64,000 nucleotides of DNA from CBFIDE01 sp965661265 (lineage in GTDB: Bacteria; Bacteroidota; Bacteroidia; Flavobacteriales; Schleiferiaceae): assembly GCA_965661265.1 (NCBI GenBank), contig CBFIDE010000008.1, positions 33,934-97,933 on the forward strand. The letters are read 5' to 3'. This document shows, in pieces, positions 7,451 through 16,745 of this stretch. The notes under the pieces were generated by a model. That model saw only the letters and a list, made by a program, of their open reading frames with translations, was not told where the DNA came from and searched no databases. Position 1 is the first letter of the stretch. Each line of letters opens with the position of its first letter. Position numbers and translations under genes: made by a program.

Positions 7451-7957
7451 TTATTCTTTTCCCAGGAACCCAGATACTCCTCCTTTGGATTCGGTCTCAG
7501 GTTCTTTCACCTCTAGGGTGTAACTATCTCTGTCTCTAGTGATTACATATATTGTATTCGCTAGTTTTATATCAGATCTGCTATTCTTTTTCCCTTCTGT
7601 AGTTATAAAAGTCTCTAGTTTATCCCCTTTAAAAAATAAGAGAAGATCTTGTTCTTTAGAGTTGTAAGCTTCAGTACCAACTTTCTCACCACCTACTGAA
7701 TTAATTATCTTCGGAGAAACTTTACGTTCTACCATCTTATATTTATACTGATATATAGTGTAGCCATCTACCTGGCTGCTTAACATATTGTAAGGATTGC
7801 ACCCCAAAGTATTGACGACATCTTCTAAAGAAGAATTGAGTTCTATTTTTAAAAGATTATCTGATGTGGTGAATTTAGGCACCTGAACGACCTTACAGCT
7901 TGTAACTAATAGCGTAGTAAAAATCGCAGTTAATAGAAGTGTTGTTGTTTGTTTCAT
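7451..7957 (-). CDS. Putative lipoprotein of unknown function
   Basis: From ATG 7957 the product is 168 residues with a lipoprotein signal (MKQTTTLLLT..., lipobox LVTSC, Cys21). I chose this start over an in-frame ATG 15 codons upstream because that extension is charged and lies before the signal peptide. The rest is a small mixed sequence with NTLGCNPYNML and LLLFFKGDKLETFIT stretches and a low-complexity C-terminus. I do not recognise the family. It is monocistronic, with its own terminator, in a gene-poor tract. Confidence 0.7.
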   Translation of the reverse strand: MKQTTTLLLTAIFTTLLVTSCKVVQVPKFTTSDNLLKIELNSSLEDVVNTLGCNPYNMLSSQVDGYTIYQYKYKMVERKVSPKIINSVGGEKVGTEAYNSKEQDLLLFFKGDKLETFITTEGKKNSRSDIKLANTIYVITRDRDSYTLEVKEPETESKGGVSGFLGKE

Positions 7958-8424
7958 TTTTTTAGTTTTAAAATTTTTGTTTAGTTTATTTATCACGCCC
8001 AAAGCACACTTCGTGTACCTTAAGCGATTCGCTGAAATTAAAAAAAAAATTGGAACATTACAAATAACTTGTACCCTATTTTAATCAATAGCGCCTTTGC
8101 ATATGTCTTTTTATGTTATTTGCGGTATTTATTCAAAGCTTTCCAGTCAGGTTTATTTCTAGGAATAAAGTTAAAACTCTCCCCCCCTGTTTATTTACAG
8201 TGCTGAAATTAGGTTAATCCTCTCACATATAAATTTAGTATTCTTGGCTAAATAATAATGCAAGCAGGATGCTCTCATCTTGTATCTTTCCCACTCCCCA
8301 CATACATTTTAAAAGGGCATTACCCCCTCTGTGGCATACTTAAAAGGCTAATTTTATTAATCCAAAGGTTAATTTTAAAATTTACATGTATAAGATTAAG
8401 ATATAGCTATGATTGATATAAACT
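7958..8424. other. Gene-poor intergenic stretch
   Basis: AT-rich, non-coding-looking DNA with poly-A and poly-C tracts. I see no ORF with protein-like composition, no RNA gene and no clear terminator. Confidence 0.5.
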
Positions 8425-8967
8425 CTAAAGCAACAAGGGGGTTAGTTCTACTGTCCCATCAGTATGGAAGGTGTAAGTTTGATTTATTTCTAATTTATCA
8501 ATATCAACTGTCCTTTGTCCGCTAATGGTAATTAATTTTTCGATAAGTACATTTCTTTCAATGGGATTATTTGTTATAAACTCTGACCCATTGATCAAAT
8601 AATCTTTAATAGACCAACCGTTTGTAAATTTTATATTAAACCAGTCAACCTTATAGTTTTTTTTCGATAGGTAAGTTAGTAGCTCAAGGGTGTTATTAAA
8701 AGTTACCCTCATTTTGTGCTGTGGATAAGCTTTTCTTTTCTTTCTATTCTCTGCACTTTTCTTTTTGTAATATAATTCCATTTCAAGAATCTTAAGCTCT
8801 TTAAAATGGATGAGCATTGATACCCTATCAATATAACTATTGAATACAAGATTAAAAGCCCTATGTTTTTTGTTTTCCAGAATGTTTGGTTCAACAATTT
8901 TATTGATCCATGGATAATGTCTTAATTCTATTGATTTGATCAATATGTACTCTTGCTTATCATTCAT
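8425..8967 (-). CDS. Hypothetical protein
   Basis: A 180-residue soluble, basic protein without signal peptide or membrane segment. It contains a charged helix around residues 65-85 (YYKKKSAENRKKRKAYPQ) and a C-terminal strand region ending TFHTDGTVELTPLLL. I do not recognise it. AT-rich codon use and isolation between unknown genes fit accessory DNA. The start at 8967 is the only plausible one near the N-terminus. Confidence 0.55.
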   Translation of the reverse strand: MNDKQEYILIKSIELRHYPWINKIVEPNILENKKHRAFNLVFNSYIDRVSMLIHFKELKILEMELYYKKKSAENRKKRKAYPQHKMRVTFNNTLELLTYLSKKNYKVDWFNIKFTNGWSIKDYLINGSEFITNNPIERNVLIEKLITISGQRTVDIDKLEINQTYTFHTDGTVELTPLLL

Positions 8968-9067
8968 TTTCTTAAAGTAATAAATTTGATCTTATTGGGC
9001 TAACTAAACTTTTCCATAGCTTCGTTTTAAATAAACTAAGTTATTTTGCACATTATATAAATACAAT

Positions 9068-9754
9068 ATGTTTCGCAAGAATTTATCACATAAAAGGAAC
9101 TACTCATTTGCATTAGCTCTTTTTTTTCTTTTTTTTGGATGTACAACTGATGACAATGAGATTGATTCAAATAACCAAAATATTCAATATTCCTTTGAGA
9201 TAGAATTTGGCGGTGAGATTCATAAAATAGTAGGAGGTTTTTCAGATTATTTTGATTTCTCTCAATCAACAATTCAAAATCATTCATTAGCTAATTTAAG
9301 TCAGGGAGTATTTGGTTTAGCTTTTCAACTGAATGATATTACTGCATCAGATTATATTTCTGGTCAGTCAATATCCTTTAATCTTAGGATAGAAAATCCC
9401 CAAATTGGTAGTGATAATATTGGACAGCTACAGATTAATTCAAGACCTTACACTGATGATTATGCCATTGCTAATGGAATATTTAGTACTCACTTTTCCA
9501 GTTCGGAATATGTTGAAAATAGTTCAATGAATTATACTGACGCTTATAATGATAACTTAATTGGCAAGTTAACTAATATTAATTTGAGTAATCTAGGGTC
9601 AAGTCCATCTATAGGAACTGCTGACGGTGAAAACGTGCAAGGTTCATATGAAGGTATATTATATTATAGGGGAAAAGGACAAGTCACTACAGAGCCATTA
9701 TTTAATACACCTGTGCCAATAAAAATAACATTTAGTGCTGTAAGAATGAACTAA
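9068..9754 (+). CDS. Putative lipoprotein of unknown function
   Basis: A 228-residue product with a basic N-terminus, a phenylalanine-rich hydrophobic core and a lipobox ending at Cys25 (LFFGC), then an acidic, Asn-rich linker of the kind seen on exported Bacteroidota lipoproteins. The remainder is rich in Ser, Asn, Tyr and Gly and looks like beta-structure (EIEFGGEIHKIVGGF, GILYYRGKGQV). No family is recognised. It is isolated and divergent from the preceding hypothetical gene. Confidence 0.65.
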   Translation: MFRKNLSHKRNYSFALALFFLFFGCTTDDNEIDSNNQNIQYSFEIEFGGEIHKIVGGFSDYFDFSQSTIQNHSLANLSQGVFGLAFQLNDITASDYISGQSISFNLRIENPQIGSDNIGQLQINSRPYTDDYAIANGIFSTHFSSSEYVENSSMNYTDAYNDNLIGKLTNINLSNLGSSPSIGTADGENVQGSYEGILYYRGKGQVTTEPLFNTPVPIKITFSAVRMN

Positions 9755-10205
9755 AACCTCTAAAGCCATAGGCATATCTTCTCTTTTCTAGTTCAGCTAT
9801 TTCTAATCCTCTTAAGTAGGTTAAACTTACATTTATAGATGAATGCACAGATAGAGTAAAACTTGAACAAATAAGTCAGGTTGTAGTGAAGTATTAAGAG
9901 GTCTATTGAGTCTGGGCTAGAATTTATACCGCAAGTCTTTGCTTGGTGTCATTGCGGAACAATAAGTCGGCAATCAGTTCTTTCTCTTATTTCAGCTCTT
10001 ATCAGATCCTAAACTGATTCTAAAAACTCTTTAACTCTGGTTATATGTCCTAATCCCAAATCCTAATATTAAAGCACACTTCCTAGCCTGAAAATTCTTA
10101 GTTTTATCGGCACTAATTATCCGTTTGGATAAAGCTATACGGCAACACTAAAACAATAGGAATGGCTTGGCATATTATATTGCAGGCTCAGGAAAAGGAA
10201 TAAAA
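9755..10205. other. Gene-poor intergenic stretch
   Basis: About 450 bases with many stops in all frames. A weak hairpin (CCGCAA...TTGCGG, 9929-9957) is present, without a T-run. I see no gene or recognisable RNA. An in-frame ATG at 10167 extends the next gene by 13 codons, but the extension looks non-native. Confidence 0.5.
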
Positions 10206-12050
10206 ATGGGAGAGAATAAAATGCTTGACTACATAAAAAATGTATTGGATAATATGCCTACAGCTTGGTTAAAATTAACCACGCATCGATTGGATATTTA
10301 CAATGAAGAATTAGCCAAAACTGAGTTTCTAGGACAATTCGAGGATCTATTTCACAAGAACAATTTTGAGGCATCTGTCTTAAACGAATTACCTACAGCC
10401 TTTGACTATATAAGGCTAGGGCACCCTCTATCATGTGTCTTGGAATGGACAATAGCAAGATTGAATAACCTAACAGCAGATAGTGTTATCAGTTTCTCAT
10501 CTCAGACAGTACCTTTATTAGCAGTTCTCAGAAAGAATTTATTAGAAAACAAAAAAACTCAAATCTTACATACTGGAGATTTACCTAATTTCTTTAATAC
10601 TGAGGTAGTACGTGATATTTATGGCTATTCTTTTGAAGTAGTAGAAATCAAAAAAGGAGAGGAAATTCCTTCTTTTAATGGAAGCAAAGTCTTCATTACT
10701 TATCCAGATGACATCACTGCGATAGACCACAGTGTGAAAGCTGATTTTTATCTCAATATTCATTCGGAACTTGGAAGCATTTTATTAGTAAACGGAGAGC
10801 ACAATTCAGCTTACATTTCTGAAATTCAGCATGTAAGAAGAAGAGAGACTATTGCCATGACTCCGGCTAATTGTTTATCAGCCTTTCACCTACTCCTTGG
10901 AAATTCAATTTCTAGCAGAGATAAAGATGCTGTTCAAGAGAATAAAAAAAGCGTTTTAGAATCTATTTCCAAAATCACTGACTCACATACAAAAGGCTTA
11001 GTTGGCTCAAGCGGTCTTTCTATTCAATACGCAATCATGATGGGGCTCATTCACCACGCTGAAGAGAACCATAAAGGAAAAGCTATTAAAATTGTTGTTC
11101 CAACCAACTGCTACGGTGGAACTAATGACCAAGCAAGAAGAGTTGCTGCTTGTCTTCCAAATGTAGAGGTTGTTGATCTTGCCGTTGACGGCGACAATGA
11201 TATGGTTCAAAGCATAGGTACTGTATTAGAGAAAATTGCTGCTGAGGATGCTATCCCCTATATCATTGCGGAAATCCCAACTAATCCAAGAGTTGAAGTT
11301 CCCAATCTTATAGATCTGAGAAATGTATTAGGCAAGGAACGAAAAACTGAAAAAGCTACAATTGCTATTGATCCGGTTTTTATATTAGATCAAACCTTCT
11401 GTCCTAATGTTCATTTTTTGGGTCAAGGAGAAATTCTCTCAGAAATCAGGACAATTTCCTATGCCAGCGGATCAAAATTCCCAAGTGGTGGATTATGCAC
11501 CGCGGGCTATTGTATCGGAAACACCAAAACTGAGGATTTAATGGACAAGATTGAGCTTCATTTAGACCTTTGTGATAACGAAGCGACCGACCTACAATAT
11601 GAGATTTTAGCAAGGCAAATGCCTTCTATGAATCAAAGAATTGCTGACGCTTATAAGAACACCTATGAGTTTGTAAACTTCATAAGAGAGACCTTACCAG
11701 AAGCGAAAATAAATTTTGTTTCGGATGAATTAGCAAAAGAGGGTTTCACACCATCCGTCTTCTCTTTAGATCTTCCTACTAAAGGAAATAATGCTGAAGA
11801 AAAAGAGAATTACAAAAGAGAGTTGAATCATAAGTTGATTAACTTAATGATTTCAGAAATTCCAAATGAAAGTAAATATTGCGTGAGCTATGGTCAGCTA
11901 AAAGGCTGTTATTGGACAATTCCAGCAACCTCAACACAAGGAACAACAAAAGAGGGTGATAAAGACTATATCGCTAGAGTAGCTCTTTCTGCCCATATGG
12001 ATTTGGAGCTACATAAAAAGGTGTTCTCAGATTTCGTTAAAAGCATTTAA
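10206..12050 (+). CDS. Cys/Met metabolism-type PLP-dependent enzyme, extended form
   Basis: A 614-residue protein from ATG 10206, chosen because AGGAAAAGG precedes it; an upstream ATG at 10167 and an internal one at 10221 are alternatives. The second half carries the fold-type I pattern of cystathionine synthases and lyases: CYGGTNDQ, EIPTNPRVEVPNLIDL, and SYASGSKFPSGG with the Schiff-base Lys at about 424. The first 240 residues are an additional domain not present in the usual 400-residue enzymes. The reaction (gamma-synthase, beta-lyase or gamma-lyase) cannot be decided. Confidence 0.8.
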   Translation: MGENKMLDYIKNVLDNMPTAWLKLTTHRLDIYNEELAKTEFLGQFEDLFHKNNFEASVLNELPTAFDYIRLGHPLSCVLEWTIARLNNLTADSVISFSSQTVPLLAVLRKNLLENKKTQILHTGDLPNFFNTEVVRDIYGYSFEVVEIKKGEEIPSFNGSKVFITYPDDITAIDHSVKADFYLNIHSELGSILLVNGEHNSAYISEIQHVRRRETIAMTPANCLSAFHLLLGNSISSRDKDAVQENKKSVLESISKITDSHTKGLVGSSGLSIQYAIMMGLIHHAEENHKGKAIKIVVPTNCYGGTNDQARRVAACLPNVEVVDLAVDGDNDMVQSIGTVLEKIAAEDAIPYIIAEIPTNPRVEVPNLIDLRNVLGKERKTEKATIAIDPVFILDQTFCPNVHFLGQGEILSEIRTISYASGSKFPSGGLCTAGYCIGNTKTEDLMDKIELHLDLCDNEATDLQYEILARQMPSMNQRIADAYKNTYEFVNFIRETLPEAKINFVSDELAKEGFTPSVFSLDLPTKGNNAEEKENYKRELNHKLINLMISEIPNESKYCVSYGQLKGCYWTIPATSTQGTTKEGDKDYIARVALSAHMDLELHKKVFSDFVKSI

Positions 12051-12127
12051 GAATGTAATAGTCGCGAACATCTATCTAGGTGGAATGTTGTTTTGAATAT
12101 GTAAGAAATTCCTAGAAATAGAATACT

Positions 12128-13018
12128 ATGCGACGATTGTTTTCAGAGATTTTTCAAATATCATTAGGCACTCTACTTGCAAGTATTGGCCTTAAGATGT
12201 TTCTATTGCCTAACGGATTCTTAGACGGTGGAGCTACTGGTATTGCTATTCTGCTGAGTGAAGTTTTGCATTTTGACATTTCCTACATTCTGCTAATCGT
12301 AAGTATACCATTTCTAATTATCGCTTGGTTCAATTTATCCAAACAGATTTTTTTAAAATCTGTGCTTTCTATTGTTTCGCTGGCTATAATCATACACTTT
12401 GAAAACTTTGAATCCGTAACAGAAGATAAACTACTAATTGCCATATTTGGTGGCTTATTCCTGGGATCAGGAATCGGCTTAGCCGTAAAAAACGGTGCTG
12501 TTTTAGATGGCTCTGAAATACTAGGAATATTCTTAAATGATAGATTAGGTATTAGTATTGGCAAGGTTATTCTCTTCTTCAACATCATCCTTTTTGGCGC
12601 CGCAGCAATTTTCTTATCGCTAGAAGTAGCTATGTATTCTATCTTAACCTTTATAATAACAGCAAAGGTTATTGATCTAATTATTGAAGGATTTGAAGAC
12701 TATGTTGGACTAATGATTGTATCCAAAAAAACCGATGAAATTAATAAAGGGTTAATTGATATTGTAGGAGTAGGTACCACTCTCTATAATGGATCGGGAG
12801 GATATGGAAAATCTGGAAGTCAAGAGGCAAGGGAAATAATTCATACGGTTATCAATAGAATTGATATTAGGCGGACGTATAATTTTATAAATTCAGTTGA
12901 TAAAAACGCTTTCATAATAGAGTTTGATGTCAACAATATCAAAGGTGGTGTTTACACAAAATACCTCTCAAAAGAGGGGATAAGGAAAACCTTATCTACT
13001 ACCGCATACATGAAATAG
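12128..13018 (+). CDS. YitT family membrane protein
   Basis: A 296-residue protein with five to six transmembrane segments in the first 190 residues. The family block LLPNGFLDGGATGIAILL (about 27-44) and a second GLAVKNGAVLDGSEILG are present. A soluble C-terminal DUF2179 domain (about 205-290) includes GTTLYNGSGGYG. The molecular function of YitT proteins is not settled; transport is suspected. It follows the PLP enzyme by 77 bases and may or may not be co-transcribed. Confidence 0.88.
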   Translation: MRRLFSEIFQISLGTLLASIGLKMFLLPNGFLDGGATGIAILLSEVLHFDISYILLIVSIPFLIIAWFNLSKQIFLKSVLSIVSLAIIIHFENFESVTEDKLLIAIFGGLFLGSGIGLAVKNGAVLDGSEILGIFLNDRLGISIGKVILFFNIILFGAAAIFLSLEVAMYSILTFIITAKVIDLIIEGFEDYVGLMIVSKKTDEINKGLIDIVGVGTTLYNGSGGYGKSGSQEAREIIHTVINRIDIRRTYNFINSVDKNAFIIEFDVNNIKGGVYTKYLSKEGIRKTLSTTAYMK

Positions 13019-13088
13019 TTATTCGCGAAAGCGAAAAAGACGCTACAAATAAGAACTCTTTTCAGAGCTTTGAGCTAAATAAAAATAC

Positions 13089-14102
13089 ATGACTAAAATT
13101 AAGAACATACTTCCATTAGGCTTTCCGTGGAAAACTCAAGACCCCTTTCTTTTTTGTGCTTATCACCTAGATAAATATCCTGCAGGAAATTCTAAAATGG
13201 GCCCGGATAGTGAGCTTTTAACAGGTAGACCTATCGGCCAAGACTTCAATCCTGAAATTGATTGGAGGATGTATCATGGATCTACAATCCCAGGATTTCC
13301 TTACCACCCACACAGAGGATTTGAAACAATAACTATAAATAAACAAGGAGTTGTAGATCATTCGGATTCTTTAGGGGCCTCTGGGCGATTTATGGCTGGA
13401 GATGTCCAATGGATGACCGCAGGAAAAGGAATTCAACACTCAGAAATGTTCCCTTTGGTGAATGAGAATGAAGATAATCCTTTAGAAATTTTTCAAATTT
13501 GGTTAAACCTTCCACGTGTTTCCAAAATGGTAGAGCCACATTTTAAAATGTTATGGAATGAGGATATTCCAAAATTTGTAGAAACTGATGATCAAGGAAG
13601 AAAAACTACAATCGACATTATTGCTGGCCAGATTCAAAATGTAAAGTCTTTGAGTTCTACACCAGATTCGTGGGCATCTGACCCCCAAAATGCTGTGGCA
13701 GTTTATACAGTCAAAATGGAAGCTGGTGCTAATTGGACTCTTGCTAAAACCACAGCAGAAGCCAATAGGTCAATATTTTTCTATAAAGGAAATAGCATAG
13801 AATTAGAAGGTCATACTGTTGCAACTAATCATATTATTGAAGCTATGGCTGAAGAAGATATCACCATAAAAAATGGCGGTTCCGATTCTTATTTTTTAAT
13901 CCTTGAGGGCAAGCCGATTGGTGAGCCAGTCGTACAGCACGGACCTTTTGTAATGAATACGGCAGAAGAAATTAGAGATGCCATGAGGGACTATGGCAAA
14001 ACGCAATTTGGGGGATGGCCTTGGGCAGAGAGGGAGGTAGCGCACGCTAGAGACAAAAGAAGATTTGCTCTGCACAGTGACGGAAGAGAAGAAATAAAAT
14101 AG
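13089..14102 (+). CDS. Pirin family protein
   Basis: A 337-residue bicupin. The N-terminal metal site is complete: His73 and His75 in PYHPHRGFET, His117 and Glu119 in GKGIQHSEMFP. The C-terminal cupin has the EAGANWTL and GPFVMNT segments. Pirins bind iron and some have quercetinase or regulatory roles; the role here is unknown. Length is slightly above the usual 290-310 because of a C-terminal tail (KTQFGGWPWAEREV...). Confidence 0.92.
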   Translation: MTKIKNILPLGFPWKTQDPFLFCAYHLDKYPAGNSKMGPDSELLTGRPIGQDFNPEIDWRMYHGSTIPGFPYHPHRGFETITINKQGVVDHSDSLGASGRFMAGDVQWMTAGKGIQHSEMFPLVNENEDNPLEIFQIWLNLPRVSKMVEPHFKMLWNEDIPKFVETDDQGRKTTIDIIAGQIQNVKSLSSTPDSWASDPQNAVAVYTVKMEAGANWTLAKTTAEANRSIFFYKGNSIELEGHTVATNHIIEAMAEEDITIKNGGSDSYFLILEGKPIGEPVVQHGPFVMNTAEEIRDAMRDYGKTQFGGWPWAEREVAHARDKRRFALHSDGREEIK

Positions 14103-14136
14103 CCTAGTTGAGTAATGATGGAAGGATGTTGGTTTG

Positions 14137-14183
14137 AAAAATTTGCGCCAGGGGCTTTACCCTCAAGCCCTGTGATCAATTTA
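14137..14183. repeat. Hairpin-forming direct repeat, copy 1
   Basis: AAAAATTTGCGCC, then CAGGGGCTTTACCCTCAAG and CCCTGTGATCAATTTA. It is nearly identical to 14318-14363. CAGGGGCTT and AAGCCCTG can pair with one bulge. The repeat lies between convergent genes. Confidence 0.7.
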
Positions 14184-14317
14184 ACAAATAATAAGCTTAT
14201 TTACTAAAATCATCCTTGCAGAAGAAAGTATAAAACAAAAAAAAGAATAATGGATTCCCTACTTAATGTTTAGGATTAGCATTGCGATTGGATTCGAACT
14301 AAAGATTTTAGCTAACT

Positions 14318-14363
14318 AAAAAATTGCCCCAGGGGCTTTACCCTCAAGCCCTGCATCAATTTA
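14318..14363. repeat. Hairpin-forming direct repeat, copy 2
   Basis: The second copy differs from copy 1 only by a few substitutions and a short indel. The copies are about 180 bases apart. The rest of the 14103-14464 gap is AT-rich and holds no gene that I can support. Confidence 0.7.
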
Positions 14364-14464
14364 CGAGATATAAAATGTAATTGCGAATAATCTAATTGCG
14401 AAACTTGGATTTTTGCTCGGCATACTAATCCTATGAAGAAACTCATACAAGCCCTCAACAAAGG

Positions 14465-15397
14465 TTAGAGACGATAATCCTTCTTAACAATCTCTTCAAT
14501 TCCCTTTTCATAGGAGGTTGGGGTGAAATTGAATCGATCATTAAACTTTGAGCTATCAAAAATATAGTCGCTAGTATATTGATACATCATTTCAGGTAGC
14601 TCTCTCATTAGCGGCATAAATAGCCCTAGCAACTTAACTAGAATGGGACTCACTCTTTGAACCTTAGGCTCTACATACATCTCATGGGCTATCAATTGCA
14701 CCCATTCTAATCCAGTGGGAGGGTCAATAGCCGTGGGCAGATGCCATACTTGACCATAGGCATCATTGGTATTACCTAACAAAGCTGTCGCCTTGGCTGC
14801 ATCCTTAGTATATGTGAAAGAATGCTTCTTATCTAAACTCCCTAACCAGTTTGCCTTTAAGCCTTTATGCAAGGGCTTAAAAACTGTCTCTGTCAGCATG
14901 GAGTTACTCTTGATTGAAGGGCCATAAAAGTCAGCTGAACGCGCAATCAAGGCCTCTACTCTATTAGATTCCCAAGCACCCTGAAGCATTTCAGCAACCT
15001 CAGCCCTTATTTTTCCTTTTTTAGATTTTGGATCAACTTTAGCATCTTCCTTCATTCCATTAATGGCGGACGGATGATACATATAGATATTATCAAAGAA
15101 AACAATCTTACAGTTTTCTTTCTCAGTCGCTAGTATAACATTACTCATGAACTCTGGCCATAGCCTGTCCCATACACTTGCCTTATACTCAAACCCAATA
15201 ACTACATAAACAACATCACAACCTTTAACCGCTTTTCTAATATCTATAGGGTCTGTAAGATCTGCGCTTAGTAGGTGATCAGATGGATTGACTTTGCGTG
15301 GGTTACGACTTACCAATCTTATATCACTAGTAAAAGCCTTTAGCTCTTTTGCTAAGTCTAAACCAATTGCTCCTCCTGAACCTAAAATACATTGCAT
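14465..15397 (-). CDS. NAD-dependent epimerase/dehydratase family protein
   Basis: A 310-residue Rossmann protein of the extended short-chain dehydrogenase type. The GxxGxxG dinucleotide motif is at residues 6-12 (GSGGAIG). DLTD follows near 47 and a VVYVVIG strand after it. The catalytic region is atypical: FFDNIYMYHPS replaces the usual YxxxK block and FYGPS is retained. Substrate is unknown. It is the last gene of a long minus-strand series, 29 bases after the MazG-like gene. Confidence 0.8.
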   Translation of the reverse strand: MQCILGSGGAIGLDLAKELKAFTSDIRLVSRNPRKVNPSDHLLSADLTDPIDIRKAVKGCDVVYVVIGFEYKASVWDRLWPEFMSNVILATEKENCKIVFFDNIYMYHPSAINGMKEDAKVDPKSKKGKIRAEVAEMLQGAWESNRVEALIARSADFYGPSIKSNSMLTETVFKPLHKGLKANWLGSLDKKHSFTYTKDAAKATALLGNTNDAYGQVWHLPTAIDPPTGLEWVQLIAHEMYVEPKVQRVSPILVKLLGLFMPLMRELPEMMYQYTSDYIFDSSKFNDRFNFTPTSYEKGIEEIVKKDYRL

Positions 15398-15426
15398 AAT
15401 TCAAAAAATTTCAGAACTATTAAACC

Positions 15427-15759
15427 CTAATGCAACTTGCTATTATTCTGATGCCTATCATGATCTCTCTTGGCCTTTAGCTCCATCTTTTCGTCAAAAG
15501 CTGATTGAAGATCAACACCGGTTTGATTTGCCAAACATAGAGTTACAAATAATACATCTGCCAATTCCTCTCCTAAATCCTTTTTCTTATCAGACTCTTT
15601 TTCACTTTGCTCTCCATATCTCCGTGCGATAATTCGAGCAACCTCTCCAACCTCTTCGGTTAGTTGAGCCATATTGGTAAGTTCATTAAAATATCGGACC
15701 CCATGATCTTGAATCCAATTATCTACCGTTTTTTGAATTGCTTCAATTTCTTTTGCCAT
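15427..15759 (-). CDS. MazG-like nucleotide pyrophosphohydrolase
   Basis: A 110-residue all-alpha protein with the MazG metal-binding pattern: LTEEVGEVARIIARR (33-47, the EExxE helix) and DLGEELADVLFVTLCLAN (61-78, the ExxD helix). Such small proteins hydrolyse NTPs or modified nucleotides to NMP and pyrophosphate. The start overlaps the end of the upstream outer-membrane protein gene by 17 bases. Adjacent placement with dtd fits a quality-control grouping. Confidence 0.85.
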   Translation of the reverse strand: MAKEIEAIQKTVDNWIQDHGVRYFNELTNMAQLTEEVGEVARIIARRYGEQSEKESDKKKDLGEELADVLFVTLCLANQTGVDLQSAFDEKMELKAKRDHDRHQNNSKLH

Positions 15760-16279
15760 TCCATGATATTAAATCAACACCTATATTAATTCTATAGGCG
15801 ATATTTCCATTTGCTCTAAACGAACCATTATCTGTAAAGATAGCATAGCCTGGTATAATTGCCGCATCAAAATACAAATGTTTGTTCATATATGCCTGAT
15901 AACCAATAGAAATTCCTGTGAAGAAGCCGTCTCTTAAGAAAACACTATTGGATTGAAATCCACTTGCAAAGATTCCAGCATATAGACCTCTTGCTGCACC
16001 AATTTCTGAATTATGACCTTCTGTGCCCTTAAAATAATACCTTGCATTTCCATATAAGTAGTAATAATCCATGAGTCTATCGCTATCAATAATTGCAGAA
16101 TAACCTAAACCCATTACAAAGCTCCAGTTCTCTTTTACAGCACCCTCAAAATGAATCTCAGGAGAAATTAGCGATAATCTTGCTGCTGTTTTCGGAAATC
16201 GATATCCGTAATTCTCATCCTGAGCATAAGTGCTTATAGATAGAATTATGAAGCTTAATAAGAATAGTGTTTTATTATT
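15743..16279 (-). CDS. Outer-membrane beta-barrel protein
   Basis: From ATG 16279 the product has 178 residues and a clean signal peptide ending ISTYAQ. A longer frame from 16312 would place the signal internally and overlap dtd, so it is rejected. The mature part alternates aromatic and polar residues (SFVMGLGYSAIID, YYYLYGNARYYF, GIFASGF) in the manner of a small eight-strand barrel. Function is unknown. It is within the dtd-mazG gene series. Confidence 0.75.
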   Translation of the reverse strand, partial: NNKTLFLLSFIILSISTYAQDENYGYRFPKTAARLSLISPEIHFEGAVKENWSFVMGLGYSAIIDSDRLMDYYYLYGNARYYFKGTEGHNSEIGAARGLYAGIFASGFQSNSVFLRDGFFTGISIGYQAYMNKHLYFDAAIIPGYAIFTDNGSFRANGNIAYRINIGVDLISWNGKRN

Positions 16280-16289
16280 CATTTGCTTA

Positions 16290-16745
16290 CTACTCTTTGT
16301 TTTTTGAGTCAAGAAGTATGGTCACAGGACCGTCATTAATCAAATTAATTTGCATGTCAGCGCCAAATACTCCTGATGCTACCTTATGGCCTATCAAAGC
16401 CTTTTCAAATGTCTCTAAGCATTTTTCATAGAGCGCTTTCGCGATTTCTGGCTTAGCCGATTTGATAAAGGAAGGTCTATTCCCTTTCTTAGTGCTCGCC
16501 AATAAAGTAAATTGAGATACCAGCATAAGGTCGCCTTTTATATCCAATAAGCTTAAATTCATCTTGCCTTGATCATCTGAAAAAATTCTCATTTGGATGA
16601 TCTTCCGAGTTAGGTAGTTGATATCTTCAAGATTGTCTTCCCCCTCGATCCCTAATAATATCACGAGCCCTTTTGAAATATTTGAATGGCTCCTGCCGTC
16701 TATTTTCAATTCAGCTTGACTAACTCGTTGTAAAACAACCCTCAT
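16290..16745 (-). CDS. dtd: D-aminoacyl-tRNA deacylase
   Basis: A 151-residue protein of standard length. It has the two active-site motifs, SQFTL at 77-81 and the cross-subunit NDGPVT at 137-142 with the Gly-Pro pair that rejects L-amino acids. It removes D-amino acids wrongly attached to tRNA. Its start overlaps the preceding phosphatase gene by 4 bases (ATGA). Confidence 0.96.
   Translation of the reverse strand: MRVVLQRVSQAELKIDGRSHSNISKGLVILLGIEGEDNLEDINYLTRKIIQMRIFSDDQGKMNLSLLDIKGDLMLVSQFTLLASTKKGNRPSFIKSAKPEIAKALYEKCLETFEKALIGHKVASGVFGADMQINLINDGPVTILLDSKNKE

Noticed and set aside
9929..9957. Hairpin CCGCAA...TTGCGG upstream of the PLP enzyme, considered as a riboswitch or terminator
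   Set aside because: No known aptamer pattern and no T-run; the stem is short.
7998..10083. AAAGCACACTT present at about 7998 and 10073, on either side of the orphan genes
   Set aside because: The match is only 11 bases, with no terminal inverted repeats or recombinase; chance is as likely.
14286..14302. ATTGGATTCGAACT resembling a tRNA T-arm on the minus strand
   Set aside because: No acceptor, anticodon or D arm could be placed around it.
16280..16312. Longer start of the barrel gene at 16312
   Set aside because: It would put the signal peptide internally and overlap dtd; ATG 16279 fits better.
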